Source of the DNA: Ypsolopha sequella
Taxonomy: Eukaryota; Arthropoda; Insecta; Lepidoptera; Ypsolophidae
NCBI GenBank assembly: GCA_934047225.1
Contig: OW203987.1
Location: 5,731,501-5,795,500, forward strand
Direction: 5' to 3'
DNA: 64,000 nucleotides
Made by a program: the position numbers and the translations under genes. Positions 11,214-20,827 of this stretch are shown piece by piece. Under the pieces are notes generated by a model. The model saw nothing but the letters and a program-made list of their open reading frames with translations, had not been told where the DNA came from and did no database searches. Each line of letters starts with the position of its first letter. Positions within the stretch are counted from its first letter, which is position 1.

Positions 11214-13019
11214 TTAATACGGCTGGTGTGTGCACATCCCAACCATGGGGGGAGCGTAGCCTCCAACTCTCCCTGAGTACGGCGGGTGGTACTCTAACCG
11301 CGGGTACTCGCGGTACGGTGGTGAGTAACCCCGTGACTCCGTCTTAACACGGTGCTCCATGCCAGCTGGCACCAAAACCGGCGCGGGAAGGGGGGGCCTA
11401 GCCCTTGCCAACTCCAATTGGCCCCCGCCCGTAGGGGCCCAATTCACAACATGGCCATATGTGTGATAGCCCGTAGGCAAGCCCCCTACGGGTCCACGCG
11501 CAGATACATAACTCACCTCCCGGTGAGGGGGCGCGCCTCGCGCCGCAGTCCTCCGTTCCGACGGAGGGGAGCTCTGCCCGACAGCAAGCCTTCCCTGGAC
11601 CGAGGGGGGGGAAGTTCTCCCTGACGCACCCCCGTTGTCCAAGGGGGGGGGAGTTCTCCCTGAAGCACCCCCGCCCGTAGGGCTCCGTTGCTGCGGGACC
11701 GGTGAAGCCGCTTCAGATCTGTTGGCACACAACAATAAATGGTGAGGCCCCTCACAAACACTGCAACGTCGTGGCTCGGGACAATTACGTTCAAAATGAT
11801 TGCCCAAGCAACCGAAACACAGGCCCTTACGCTTCACTATGCGTCGCCGCTCGGTGACGTGCAGGTTTCGCCACTGCTGACATCTCAGCAGGTCATGCCC
11901 CGTATGGCCACACTGATAACAGGTCAATGACCTCTCGATCACGGCGACCCCCGCCAAACGCGTCATATCGCGTCCCCGCGACTGCTGCGGTTGTCTGGGC
12001 TCCCCACATTCCGATGAGCCAGCAGACGAAAATGATTGCGCCCCAGATGGCGCCAAGTCCGGTTGTGATGTTTCTGCTACCCTAGCTTCATATTCAAGAA
12101 ACGTTAATAAGTCCGTAAATTTAGGCACAGTGCTGCCATCTTTTCCTGCGGACACCCGCTCAAAACGTGACCTCACATCATTAGGCAACCTACCTAAAAT
12201 AATGTGAACGAGTAAAAACGACCACTCGTCCACCGGTAAACCTAATGTTCTAAGGGCATTACACGCCACAGTGACCGGGGTCAGCAACTGCAACCTTAGT
12301 TGAGCCCGGTCAGTTACCCTAGGTAACGTCAACAATTGAGACGCATGCGCATCCGCCAGTAAGCGCATGTTCTGATACCTATCATTTAATAAGCCCCACG
12401 CTGTATCATAATGATCATCCTCCACCCTGAGGTGCTGGATGAGCGACCTGGCCTCGCCCTCCAATGTTGACATCAAATATGCCATCTTTTGCCCCTTTGA
12501 TAAATCTACCCTAGAATTTACTAATGACGTAAACATATTCCTATATGAAACCCATTCTTCCATTTTCCCATTGAATTTATTTAGTTTTAAATTAGCCAAA
12601 CTACTAGACACGCCATCTACCGGTTGAGGCGTGACAACTACAGGACCTCCTGAATTTTGCCTCTTTAAATCAGCAATATTATTTGACTTTATAACCAGCG
12701 CCATACTAGTGGCGCCATCTATTGGTCTAGGTGTGCTAACAACCGGGCTGCCCGATTGCCGCCTCTTGATCATGGAGGCCGCCTCTGTTATATCATCATA
12801 AATCCCTTTTATCTGAGCCAAATCCGTAACATACCTCTTCAAAGGCTCGTCACTTTCCTGCAGTGCTGCCACAGCCGCCTCTGCATCAGCCAGCCGCTGA
12901 TGCATCCGCTCGGCTCTCTCCAGGATTGCATTGTCGCGATCCGAACGAGAAAGCAATCCCTGGACAGTTGTAAACCAGCGGAGCTCTTTCGCCAACGCAG
13001 CCTTGTGAGACTTGGACAT
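11214..13019 (-). CDS. gag: BEL/Pao Gag (DUF1759-type capsid region plus zinc knuckles), intact
   Basis: This encodes 601 residues starting at an ATG on the minus strand (CAT at 13017-13019). Gag packages element RNA in cytoplasmic particles. The N-terminus is charged and probably helical to residue 85. Residues about 147-245 (KLNKFNGKMEEW...LEGEARSLIQ) match the Gag core typical of BEL/Pao. Three cysteine-rich knuckles follow: C367-C370-H375-C380, C401-C404-H408-C413 and C419-C422-H426-C431. The rest is Pro/Gly-rich, with repeated GGASGRTPPPL-like segments at about 450-500. No frameshift or stop interrupts it, unlike the pol region downstream. It is the first gene after the 5' LTR, as expected for a genomic RNA transcribed from that LTR. 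Confidence 0.88.
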   Translation of the reverse strand: MSKSHKAALAKELRWFTTVQGLLSRSDRDNAILERAERMHQRLADAEAAVAALQESDEPLKRYVTDLAQIKGIYDDITEAASMIKRRQSGSPVVSTPRPIDGATSMALVIKSNNIADLKRQNSGGPVVVTPQPVDGVSSSLANLKLNKFNGKMEEWVSYRNMFTSLVNSRVDLSKGQKMAYLMSTLEGEARSLIQHLRVEDDHYDTAWGLLNDRYQNMRLLADAHASQLLTLPRVTDRAQLRLQLLTPVTVACNALRTLGLPVDEWSFLLVHIILGRLPNDVRSRFERVSAGKDGSTVPKFTDLLTFLEYEARVAETSQPDLAPSGAQSFSSAGSSECGEPRQPQQSRGRDMTRLAGVAVIERSLTCYQCGHTGHDLLRCQQWRNLHVTERRRIVKRKGLCFGCLGNHFERNCPEPRRCSVCEGPHHLLLCANRSEAASPVPQQRSPTGGGASGRTPPPLDNGGASGRTSPPSVQGRLAVGQSSPPSERRTAARGAPPHREVSYVSARGPVGGLPTGYHTYGHVVNWAPTGGGQLELARARPPLPAPVLVPAGMEHRVKTESRGYSPPYREYPRLEYHPPYSGRVGGYAPPMVGMCTHQPY

Positions 13020-13734
13020 CTTGCCGCAATGAACCGGGAAATGTATAAATAAAAACTATTTAGCAAACACCCTGACACGGCACAAAATACAGAAGCACTG
13101 CTCAATAGATACCCTACCTATAAATAGAATTTAATTAGCAAAATTAATTCCCAATTACCAATGTATGTACTGTCCGTCAATACTAAACAAACAAATAGGT
13201 TCCTACCTAATTCCAGAATTTAATTATCAAATGTAATTCCCAATTACAACAATGTAGGTACTGTATCAGTAATACAAAACAAACAAATAGGTTCCTACCT
13301 AATTCTATAATTTAATTATCAAATGTAAATTATATTTGGTGTATACAATACACACAAACCCGAATGCACATTCCACTATGCACTTGTATACATCCTTGTA
13401 AGTACATACATTCAAGCCAAGATAACCGTATATTAGCTAACAAGTTGATTTCCAATCTATAATATAAACCGTTATATGATATAATGTTATTGCAATACAA
13501 GAACACTTGATATGTACCAAACTATCAAATTATACTGATATTACTGAACCACATCAATGTGGTACCCTCCGGTAATCAATTATCTACTCAAAGCACTAAA
13601 CATATCCAATGTAATTGCTACATGTACATTACAACCATGTAAAAGCCTAGCTATGTTAACAGTTCAATGACACTGGGGCCGCCCAGTTCCGCTGTTTATA
13701 TGTATATAAACCAAAGTTGGGATTAACCACGATC

Positions 13735-13748
13735 TGGCTACCAAAGCT
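13735..13748 (-). other. possible primer-binding site
   Basis: Immediately inside the 5' LTR the minus strand reads AGCTTTGGTAGCCAGATC. A TGG six nucleotides from the LTR fits a PBS complementary to a tRNA 3' CCA end. The tRNA species was not identified. Confidence 0.35.
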
Positions 13749-14434
13749 TGTTTGATAAAAAACGCTCGTTGCTACCAGAAATTATAGCTTATAAAAAGTG
13801 GTAATACTGACTAGTGACGGGCATCGGCGTCACTGGTGCGAGGATTCCATAACCACACTCAGACACCACTAATTGTATGCTAAAGGGCAATACTTGCAGC
13901 TGGAACAGGGGCCCATAAGCTGTCCCAGATTTATAGTATACAAGTATCTTATATTCTACAATATTTAATATAAAACGTCCTACCAGACAGTTGTATGATG
14001 ACGTCATCCACTGATCCTCGCACGAAGACCCTCCACGTAGACTCCAAGGCGTGTCGGTGCCGTGACACGTAGATCACCTTCCACGATGAATCTAAACACG
14101 ACCCTCCTACCCCGGGATGCATCCGAACCCAGAAGAAATGGTAATTGACAAGTCCACTTGTCGCACACCGCGTGTTCAGGTTATGTCACACACACACAGG
14201 AAATACACTGATAGTGGCCTTCACGCCAAAATATCGTCAGCCTTTGACCCCCTGCTGTTCTTTACGATGTCCGCACCGATTTCCCTTATCATTTATACAT
14301 TTTAAAATCGTCCGCGATCTATACCAAAAAATGTCCACGTCCCTCGTTTTTTGACAGCTCCAAGTCCATAGACAAAATATATACTCGTAGACCATTGTCG
14401 GATACGTTCCGAAATATTCATTTTATTCTAAACA
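13749..14434 (-). repeat. 5' LTR of the BEL/Pao element
   Basis: 686 bp. It differs from the other LTR by one 6-bp indel (near 14385) and very few substitutions (for example near 14417), indicating recent insertion. In element orientation it should hold the promoter; no TATA box was assigned. Confidence 0.92.
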
Positions 14435-14926
14435 ACTACCGTTTTATAGCTATTGTCTGAAGAATATCACAATAAAATGAATTTTTACTGCCTATCGTGA
14501 AGGGTGTCGGAAAAGCGAAGGTTTTTTGTTGAAACTTTGACCCCCTTTTTAAAGCCCTTGCGGGGCGAATTTTTCAAAATCCTTTCTTGGTGTGCGTTTT
14601 AACCCTCTATAAACACACCCTCCAAATATCAAATCTCTACGTCCAGTGATTTGGGCTGTACATTGTCTGTCAGTCAGAACAAAGCCTTTTATATATATTG
14701 ATAATAGATAATACAGTTATAAAGTAATGTTGTTAATTAGTTAATTTGATAGGTGGGCTTGTTTCTTGTCGCAAATTGAGTCGATTTTTGGAGCAATTCT
14801 GCTCAATTTTTGGGTTGTCCGAGCGAGCTAGCCAGTCAGCCGCCATAACGTAAATCTTGTGACGAACCCCCTATGATCAACTGGCTATCCCTTAGGGGTT
14901 CGCGTACCCCACTTTGAGAAACTCTG

Positions 14927-15440
14927 CTCTATAGAAACAACTATTGATAATCTCTTCAAAGACACATTTTCTCCTTCGTTTCAAAAACATAACTCAAACA
15001 CATTTTATTAGATATGTTTTATCAACATCTAAATTTTGGTGGAAGGAATTTTTGCTAGATATTTTTCATTATTAAAAACGATTTAAAATGAATTAATGAA
15101 TAATAATTAAAATGAATAATACGCACTTTATTGTACACGGTTAAATAAAATGTTTAGTACAGAGTTTCGAACTATGACAATGACCGTTGAACTATTCATA
15201 CATCACGTCAAGATAGGGTACAGTCAACACCTACTGTCAGTGGAAGGTGTTGGTACAGTGTCTTATTCTGAGGTACAGTGCTACAAGGATGACAGTGACA
15301 AGAGGGGCGCAGCTGTGAAACAAACAGTATGGTAGCGGTGTTAGTTCCTATTTTGGACACAACCAATCCACGCATCATAAGATCATATATTCCTAAGCTG
15401 AAGCATTTCTACAAGACTAATAACGAGTATAACACTATTA
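14927..15440. other. mostly unique AT-rich DNA with a small LINE 3' fragment
   Basis: A CACTTTATTGTACACGG segment at about 15123-15190 matches 5623-5700. Nothing else was recognised. Confidence 0.5.
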
Positions 15441-16101
15441 GATACCCAAATATCTGCTGAAGTGATACCAAAACATCTGCTGAAGTGATACCCAAATTTC
15501 TGCTGAAGTGATACCCAAATATCTGCTGAAGTGATACCCAAATATCTGCTGAAGTGATACACCAATATCTGCTGAAGTGATACCCAAATATCTGCTGAAG
15601 TGATACCCAAATATCTGCTGAATTGATACCCAAATATCTGCTGAAGTGATACCCAAATATCTGGTTAAGTTATACCCCAATATTTGCAGAAGTGATACCC
15701 AAATATCTGCTTAAGTGATACCCAAATATCTGCTGAAATGATACCCAAATATCTGCTGAAGTGATACCCCAATATATGCTGAAGTGATACCCAAATATCT
15801 GCTGAAGTAATACCCAAATATTTGCTTAAGTGATACCCAAATATCTGCTGAAGTGATACCCCAATATCTGCTGAAGTGATACCCCAATATCTGCTGAAGT
15901 TATACCCAAATATCTGCTGAAGTGATACCCCAATATCTGCTGAAGTTTTACCCAAATATCTGCTGAAGTGATACCCAAATATCTGCTGAAGTGATACCCA
16001 AATATCTGCTGAAGTGATACCCAAATATCTGCTCAAGTGATACCCAAATATCTGCTGAAGTAATAGTAATACCCAAATATCTGCTGAAGTGATACCCAAA
16101 T
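15441..16101. repeat. 23-bp tandem minisatellite, about 29 copies
   Basis: The unit is approximately ATCTGCTGAAGTGATACCCAAAT. Most units are identical or differ at one or two bases, with a recurrent A/C alternation in ACCCAAA versus ACCCCAA. One 6-bp local duplication occurs at about 16060-16072. The minus-strand unit contains no stop codon in any frame, so long repetitive ORFs arise there by chance. Confidence 0.97.
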
Positions 16102-16372
16102 AAGGAAGATATAAAATTCCTGATGAATGACCCAGAATCTCGTTTTATGAGACATTCGTAAAGAAAGCTTTGTTTAAGTATTGGTAAAACAATAAAACAC
16201 TTCTTTTCCAAATTACAACCACAACAGTTCCTCATTATGTCCTTCAGATTAACCATAAATAATTTATGTACAAGTACAGTCGACGCAATACTAACCTATC
16301 ATTTTCTGTATGATTATAGCCTCTACGGAACAGTAATAGCAACTGATACGTTAAACGTGACTTGTCATAGAC

Positions 16373-16586
16373 CAGGGATCTTCAACCTTTGATGGCTGGA
16401 GGGCCAATAATCTATTCCAGGTCTGTCAAAGGGCCGCACATTGCTGCACGTAAACATACCACCTCAACAATAATTTAAAACCAAACGAGTGAATTAAAAA
16501 TGTCTTATAGAAAAGATGAAAATTTCCTTAGCCTCTGAGGGCCGCAAAAAATGTCCCGGCCGAGGGCCGCGGCTTGAAGACCCTTG
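16373..16586. mobile_element. hAT MITE with perfect 8-bp target duplication
   Basis: The ends CAGGGATCTTCAA... and ...CTTGAAGACCCTTG are imperfect inverted repeats, followed by GGCTGGAGGGCC / GGCCGAGGGCCGC blocks. The flanks are TCATAGAC at 16365-16372 and again at 16587-16594. No coding capacity; 214 bp. Confidence 0.88.
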
Positions 16587-16767
16587 TCATAGACTATGCC
16601 GTGGATGGAAACATAAAATATTTTATGATCCATTTCAGAAATCGACTGAAAGAGCCCTTATAATGATATGATTCTGTTCCCGTGATGACCTCCTTTACTC
16701 TTCATGGGCTATAAAGGTGACCCTTGGGCAAATTATGACTTCTCGTTAAGGTATTCTTCTTGTTATC

Positions 16768-17198
16768 CAGGGGTTCTTGAACTTTTGGTAGTCACGGACC
16801 CCTTGCAAAATTTCAAAAACTGATGGACCCCTTCCAAACCTGATTACAGAGAAAGCAATTACAACTTTTTAATAAATTAAGTAATAATGTTTTAAACTTA
16901 CATTTCTATTGAATCGAGCACGAACGATCACGAAAAGAAATATTTACTTCCACTTGTCACCGAAAAGTAACAAAGGTTTGTTGTAAAGTTTTTGTATTGT
17001 GTATGTTATATAGCCTAATATTTCGTTCATATTGATGGTATCAATACATATTTTCGTTGTATATTCATTTTCACTTGCGCGATAAAGATACAATACCACT
17101 GTGTGGCGGCGTTCAGTATCAGAAATCATGCCACGGACCCCTAGCACTCACGCTATGGACCCCTTGGGGGTTCATGGACCCCAGTTTAAGAAACCCTG
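16768..17198. mobile_element. hAT MITE with perfect 8-bp target duplication
   Basis: The left end CAGGGGTTCTTGAACTTTTG and the right end CAGTTTAAGAAACCCTG are hAT-type termini. TTGTTATC flanks both sides (16760-16767, 17199-17206). It is 431 bp with no transposase. GGACCCC motifs recur near both ends. Confidence 0.88.
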
Positions 17199-17647
17199 TT
17201 GTTATCTGATAATGCATTTTAATTAAGGAGATTTAGTGAAATGGATACAGGGCCGGTTTCAGAGGTCTGGAGGGCCGGGGCAACAAGGGAATGCAACAAA
17301 TTGAAATTGCCGTTTTCTATGGAGAATTTGAAGGAAACTCAATTTTCAGTACTAACATTTTTGCATTTGTTTTAGAAATGACATATCCAAATTTTATAAT
17401 TTCTTTTGTGTATAAATGAGACAACATTAAGCTAACAGCAACATTCATTTAATTTTTGTAAAGTGTGTGCTGTAAAAAAAATATTACGAATCTTATCATG
17501 GAAACGGATGGCATTTAGGACGAACTGTTTTTAAATATTAAATTTTAGTTATCAAACTGACAATAAAAACAAAATTTAATATGCAGACGTAAAACCTTGA
17601 AACTAACTTTCAAACAAACAATGTAAATACGAGTATTAGCCATTTAA

Positions 17648-18007
17648 GGGTCGATTGCGCCAAACATGCTCTTGGTTTGGACAATTTAGCATATTAAAAC
17701 AAAATGTTTTTTAACAAATTAAATATGTGTAAGTAGTTAAGAAGTTGAACTTAAGTTTATTATAATTTTTCAGATTTGGCAGAAGTATCACAATCATCGA
17801 AAAAAAAATCGGAACTATCACTAAAATCACGGAATTATTGATATTTCCGATTTTTTTTCTCGATGATTCTGATACTTGTGTCAAATCTGAAAAATTATAA
17901 TGTAGTTCAACTTCTTAACTACTTATACAAATTTTATTTGTTAAAAATATTTTGTTTTAATATGCTAAATTGTCCAAACGCGAGAGCATGTTTGGCGCAA
18001 CCGACCC
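17648..18007. mobile_element. TTAA-flanked full-length fold-back MITE
   Basis: The termini GGGTCG...CGACCC are flanked by TTAA (17644-17647 and 18008-18011). The arms are inverted repeats of about 170 bp, including GCGCCAAACATGCTCT and AGTTAAGAAGTTGAAC, around a short centre near 17825. TTAA is the piggyBac target. It shares terminal GGGTCGG with 39458-39860. Confidence 0.85.
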
Positions 18008-18369
18008 TTAATTACAGAAATTATGAACTCATGAATGTGTAAGAAAATTTCAGCAATTCCTATTATTTTTCATATGTTCGTTAATTGGCTTTTATGGTTG
18101 TTTACTAAATTTTCTTAAAAACACGACACCTATGAAATTATTATAAAGAAATACATTTATTTTCAGTTTTGTGAGGGAATTAAAAAGTTATTTTAAAGCT
18201 CAGGTTCGTACAAACATACCTATAGATGAATGTGAAGTTTGATTGTGATAAAACATATCAAGACGTCACTAACACCTACGCTTTTTCTTTGGCAGCTGAG
18301 CGGGTTGGTCCACCTTCTGATGGTCTCTATGAACCTGAATATTACAATAATACAAACAAAAGTTAGGTA
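18008..18369. other. nothing recognised
   Basis: AT-rich unique sequence without ORFs, tandem repeats or paired ends. Confidence 0.4.
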
Positions 18370-18600
18370 GGGACCGATGGATGGTGGTATATCCATCCCT
18401 AATAGCCGGGCCTTATATGGAACAGACTGGTGACGGGCAGCGGCGTCACTGGTGCGAGGGTTCCGGCACCGCGCTCACCAACCCGCCCGACAGGCGTGTG
18501 TGAGTATGGGCAATTCTTCCAGGACGACCGCCGGGAGTGGCAAAGTCTTGGAAAGGCTTATGTTCAGCAGTGGGCGAACTAGGCTGATGCTGATGAATGA
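18370..18600 (+). repeat. non-LTR retrotransposon 3' fragment (endonuclease-RT type)
   Basis: A short C-terminal reading EYGQFFQDDRREWQSLGKAY ends QQWAN-stop and is followed by a TGATG-rich tail. A near-identical copy is at 57580-57808, sharing the start ACCGATGGATGG(T/C)GG. A degraded relative is at 63743-63775. Only the 3' terminus is present. Confidence 0.65.
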
Positions 18601-19497
18601 CAAACAAAAATGACGGGAGGGGGTCGCACCCCGTCTTTGAGAACATTACACAAAAATAAAGAATATCATCATGTTTTTATTTATTCTATAAAAAACACTT
18701 GACGTAATTACCCAAAAATTTTATTTGTTCCTATAATTGTAAAAATAAATATAATGTATAGGTATAGTGCGCGCCAATCTTTTAGTCGCCTCTGATTGAG
18801 TTACGAGTGCAAGCTTGCGCAGGTACAGTCAAGGAAACAATAATATCAACGGTTGATTATTAAATGTTTGCTATAAGTGGGAAGGTGTACTTGTTGTACC
18901 TACCTATTTAATATATATTTATTATTTTAGTGCAATCTTAACTGTTTGATTAAAACAAATTAATATAAACACCATTTTCCTATATTGTCGCCTTAAAACG
19001 CTATAACGACCGCGAGGCATAACAACATCAATAAACTTTAACAAACTAAATCAACAAAACAACAAATAAAGGCCACACAAACAGATTAAACGATTAACTT
19101 AACGAATCATAGAATTTTTTCCACGAACGTACATTTCATGCAACGCGCGCGTGTGTAGTGTACGGACGTAGCACTAACACTAACGCATAGTGTTGACACC
19201 TGCCGAACGGCGAGCGGGGGGGTGTGGTGCGGCATGCAGGCGGGTGTGCTCCGCGCCCTCGCTCCTGTAACGTCCCCCTGACACCGTAAAACGGCTAATG
19301 CGTCGATTCTTGGGGCAGAGAATATAAAGTATTACTACGTAAAGAAGCGACACTCACCTCCCCGCGCGAATTTAACGTACCCCGCGGTCCCCCGCAAGTT
19401 AGTGGAAATCTGGAGTCAGACAGAGCTCGATTACCACTCGTTTGCTGCGCGCGTGTTTTGTTACAAAGTTTTATCACGATACTGATTTTTAATCAGT

Positions 19498-19560
19498 ATG
19501 GTGCGTTATTGCAGTGTTTATGGATGCCTGGAAAACTTTTTTTCAAAAATTAGAATTGCG
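19498..19560 (+). other. short ORF resembling a THAP-domain N-terminus
   Basis: Translation is MVRYCSVYGCLENFFSKIR followed by two residues and a stop. The early C-S-V-Y-G-C spacing is like the first two zinc ligands of THAP domains (MVxxCSVxGC). The later Cys-His pair and the AVPTIF-type end are absent, so this is at best a first exon or a fragment. It sits after a GC-rich block inside a TIR element. Confidence 0.25.
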
Positions 19561-19784
19561 TGATCAAACCTTACAATTTCGTTCAGTAACGCATTTGGAA
19601 CAATAAAATCAGCATTTATAACTTTCCATGTTTTGACAAGTTTTCATTTTTTTTCCCAAAATTTATGTTTGAGTAGTTGTTAATTATATGATGATCATTT
19701 ATGCATACGAAACTATATAGGTACCTACTAAGCTTAGGCATACTATATATATATATATATAAATATATTTTAAAGTAACGAAAA

Positions 19785-20142
19785 AGCAGCGGTAACTCAG
19801 GGGTAGAACGCTGGCCTCTTAATCTTGAGATTAAGGTTCGATCTCCGGTCGGGCATGCACCAATGAGTTCTTCGGAATTTACATAATGTGCATAGTATTT
19901 GCTAATAGGTACTTACCACTATGTGAACAGTGAAGGAAAACATAGTAAGGAAACCTGCATGCCCTAAAAAGAGTGTATTTGTGCCCGAAGAACGATGATA
20001 GGGCTCACCACCCATCACGTTGGGACGTAATATTTGCAGGTGAAACGCGGGTTTACCGAGTGTGGGTGGACTGTGACTTGCATTTCAAAGTTCACACTCG
20101 GAACACATCCGACACCCCCCGGGGCATTCAGGTCGTAACGAT
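19785..20142 (+). mobile_element. tRNA-derived SINE
   Basis: The head GCGGTAACTCAGGGGTAGAA ... GGTTCGATCTC has the spacing of Pol III A and B boxes. The body carries GTGAACAGTGAAGGAAAACA and GGAAACCTGCATGCC, blocks I associate with lepidopteran SINEs. Degraded relatives are at 22262-22480, 27630-27780 and 33470-33600. Confidence 0.75.
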
Positions 20143-20155
20143 TTATATACATATA

Positions 20156-20419
20156 TAAGGTTAAATAACATTATTTGGCGAAACTCAAAACAAAGGTAGT
20201 ACTAGTCTATATGGACAACTGTTTGTATGGGAGCTAAGCGAAATTCTTAACTTTTTTTCACTTCCTCCTATACAAATTGCTCCGATCAGCTGACTCGTCC
20301 AGTATGGAAAGGTGAAAACGAATTTTAAGAATTTTTCACTATCCTATTAAAAAAAGTTATTCATATGGACATGTTCTACATATGTTTCAAATTTCGCCAA
20401 CTAATTGAATTTAACCTTG
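20156..20419. mobile_element. TA-flanked fold-back MITE
   Basis: The arms begin AAGGTTAAAT and contain GGCGAAA. The centre holds CCGATCAGCTGACTCG, also found in inverted form in the 41858-42115 element, so both belong to one group. TA flanks at 20154-20155 and 20420-20421. Confidence 0.72.
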
Positions 20420-20827
20420 TATATATATATATATACATATATTTTTTTAATACTGATTAATCCACGGGGAACCAGAAATTGGACTACGCTAAAATTTAGG
20501 AAGTGAATCACATAAGTTGCTGACTTATATTGTGTCCCTCTCGGGCGACGACGCTCACACGATTGCTGCCAGCCCTAGACTAGCTCACGCACACACACAA
20601 GCGTGTGCGGACAAGCCAGATGCGCGCGTGAGAGTGTAGGTAAATAACTTGAGCCTCGACTATGAAGTGACGGGGGTGTGCTTGGGGCTAGCTTCAGAGG
20701 CGACTAAAAGATTGGCGCGCACTGTAGATGCACGCCCCTGATAATAATTCTGTCGGCGGCGTTCTAGAATACGAGACAGTTACAATTAGCACTCTTTTCA
20801 TTATTCTAATACAAAGCTAAAAATAGG

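Larger units (their letters stand above)
8930..14434 (-). mobile_element. BEL/Pao LTR retrotransposon with a largely deleted pol
   Basis: Two direct repeats of 680 and 686 bp, read on the minus strand, begin TGTTTAG and end CAAACA. They bound a gag gene with zinc knuckles and Pao-type integrase fragments. The element is flanked by a perfect 5-bp duplication ACTAC (8925-8929 and 14435-14439), the length usual for BEL/Pao. Total length is 5505 bp against 6-8 kb for complete members. Most of the protease-RT-RNase H region is missing, so the copy is probably mobile only in trans. Confidence 0.92.
8429..14926. mobile_element. hAT-like non-autonomous element split by the BEL/Pao insertion
   Basis: The left end CAGGGTTTCTCAAACTTATAG and the right end CACTTTGAGAAACTCTG are hAT-type termini. 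The 8 bp outside each end (TCTTATAG and CTCTATAG) agree at 5 of 8 positions, a degraded target duplication. Without the LTR element it would be about 980 bp. No transposase is seen. Confidence 0.55.
18765..20724. mobile_element. TA-flanked TIR element, 1.96 kb, with nested insertions
   Basis: An about 30-bp inverted repeat (AGTGCGCGCCAATCTTTTAG, then TCGCCTCTGA) lies at both ends, each flanked by TA (18763-18764, 20725-20726). Inside are a GC-rich block (19140-19450), a possible THAP-like exon (19498), a SINE (19785-20142) and a fold-back MITE (20156-20419). No recognisable transposase is seen. Confidence 0.7.

Noticed and set aside
10852..11624. Plus-strand ORFs opposite the Gag gene
   Set aside because: Shadows of the minus-strand Gag frame in GC-rich DNA.
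15441..16101. CRISPR array
   Set aside because: Units abut directly without unique spacers, and the context is a eukaryotic repeat-rich genome.
15383..16256. Overlapping minus-strand ORFs with GITSADIWVS repeats
   Set aside because: They are produced by a stop-free 23-bp minisatellite unit; open in all three frames, with no unique flanking domain.
19785..19860. Functional tRNA gene
   Set aside because: A/B-box-like head only; the acceptor stem does not close, and the sequence continues into a SINE body.
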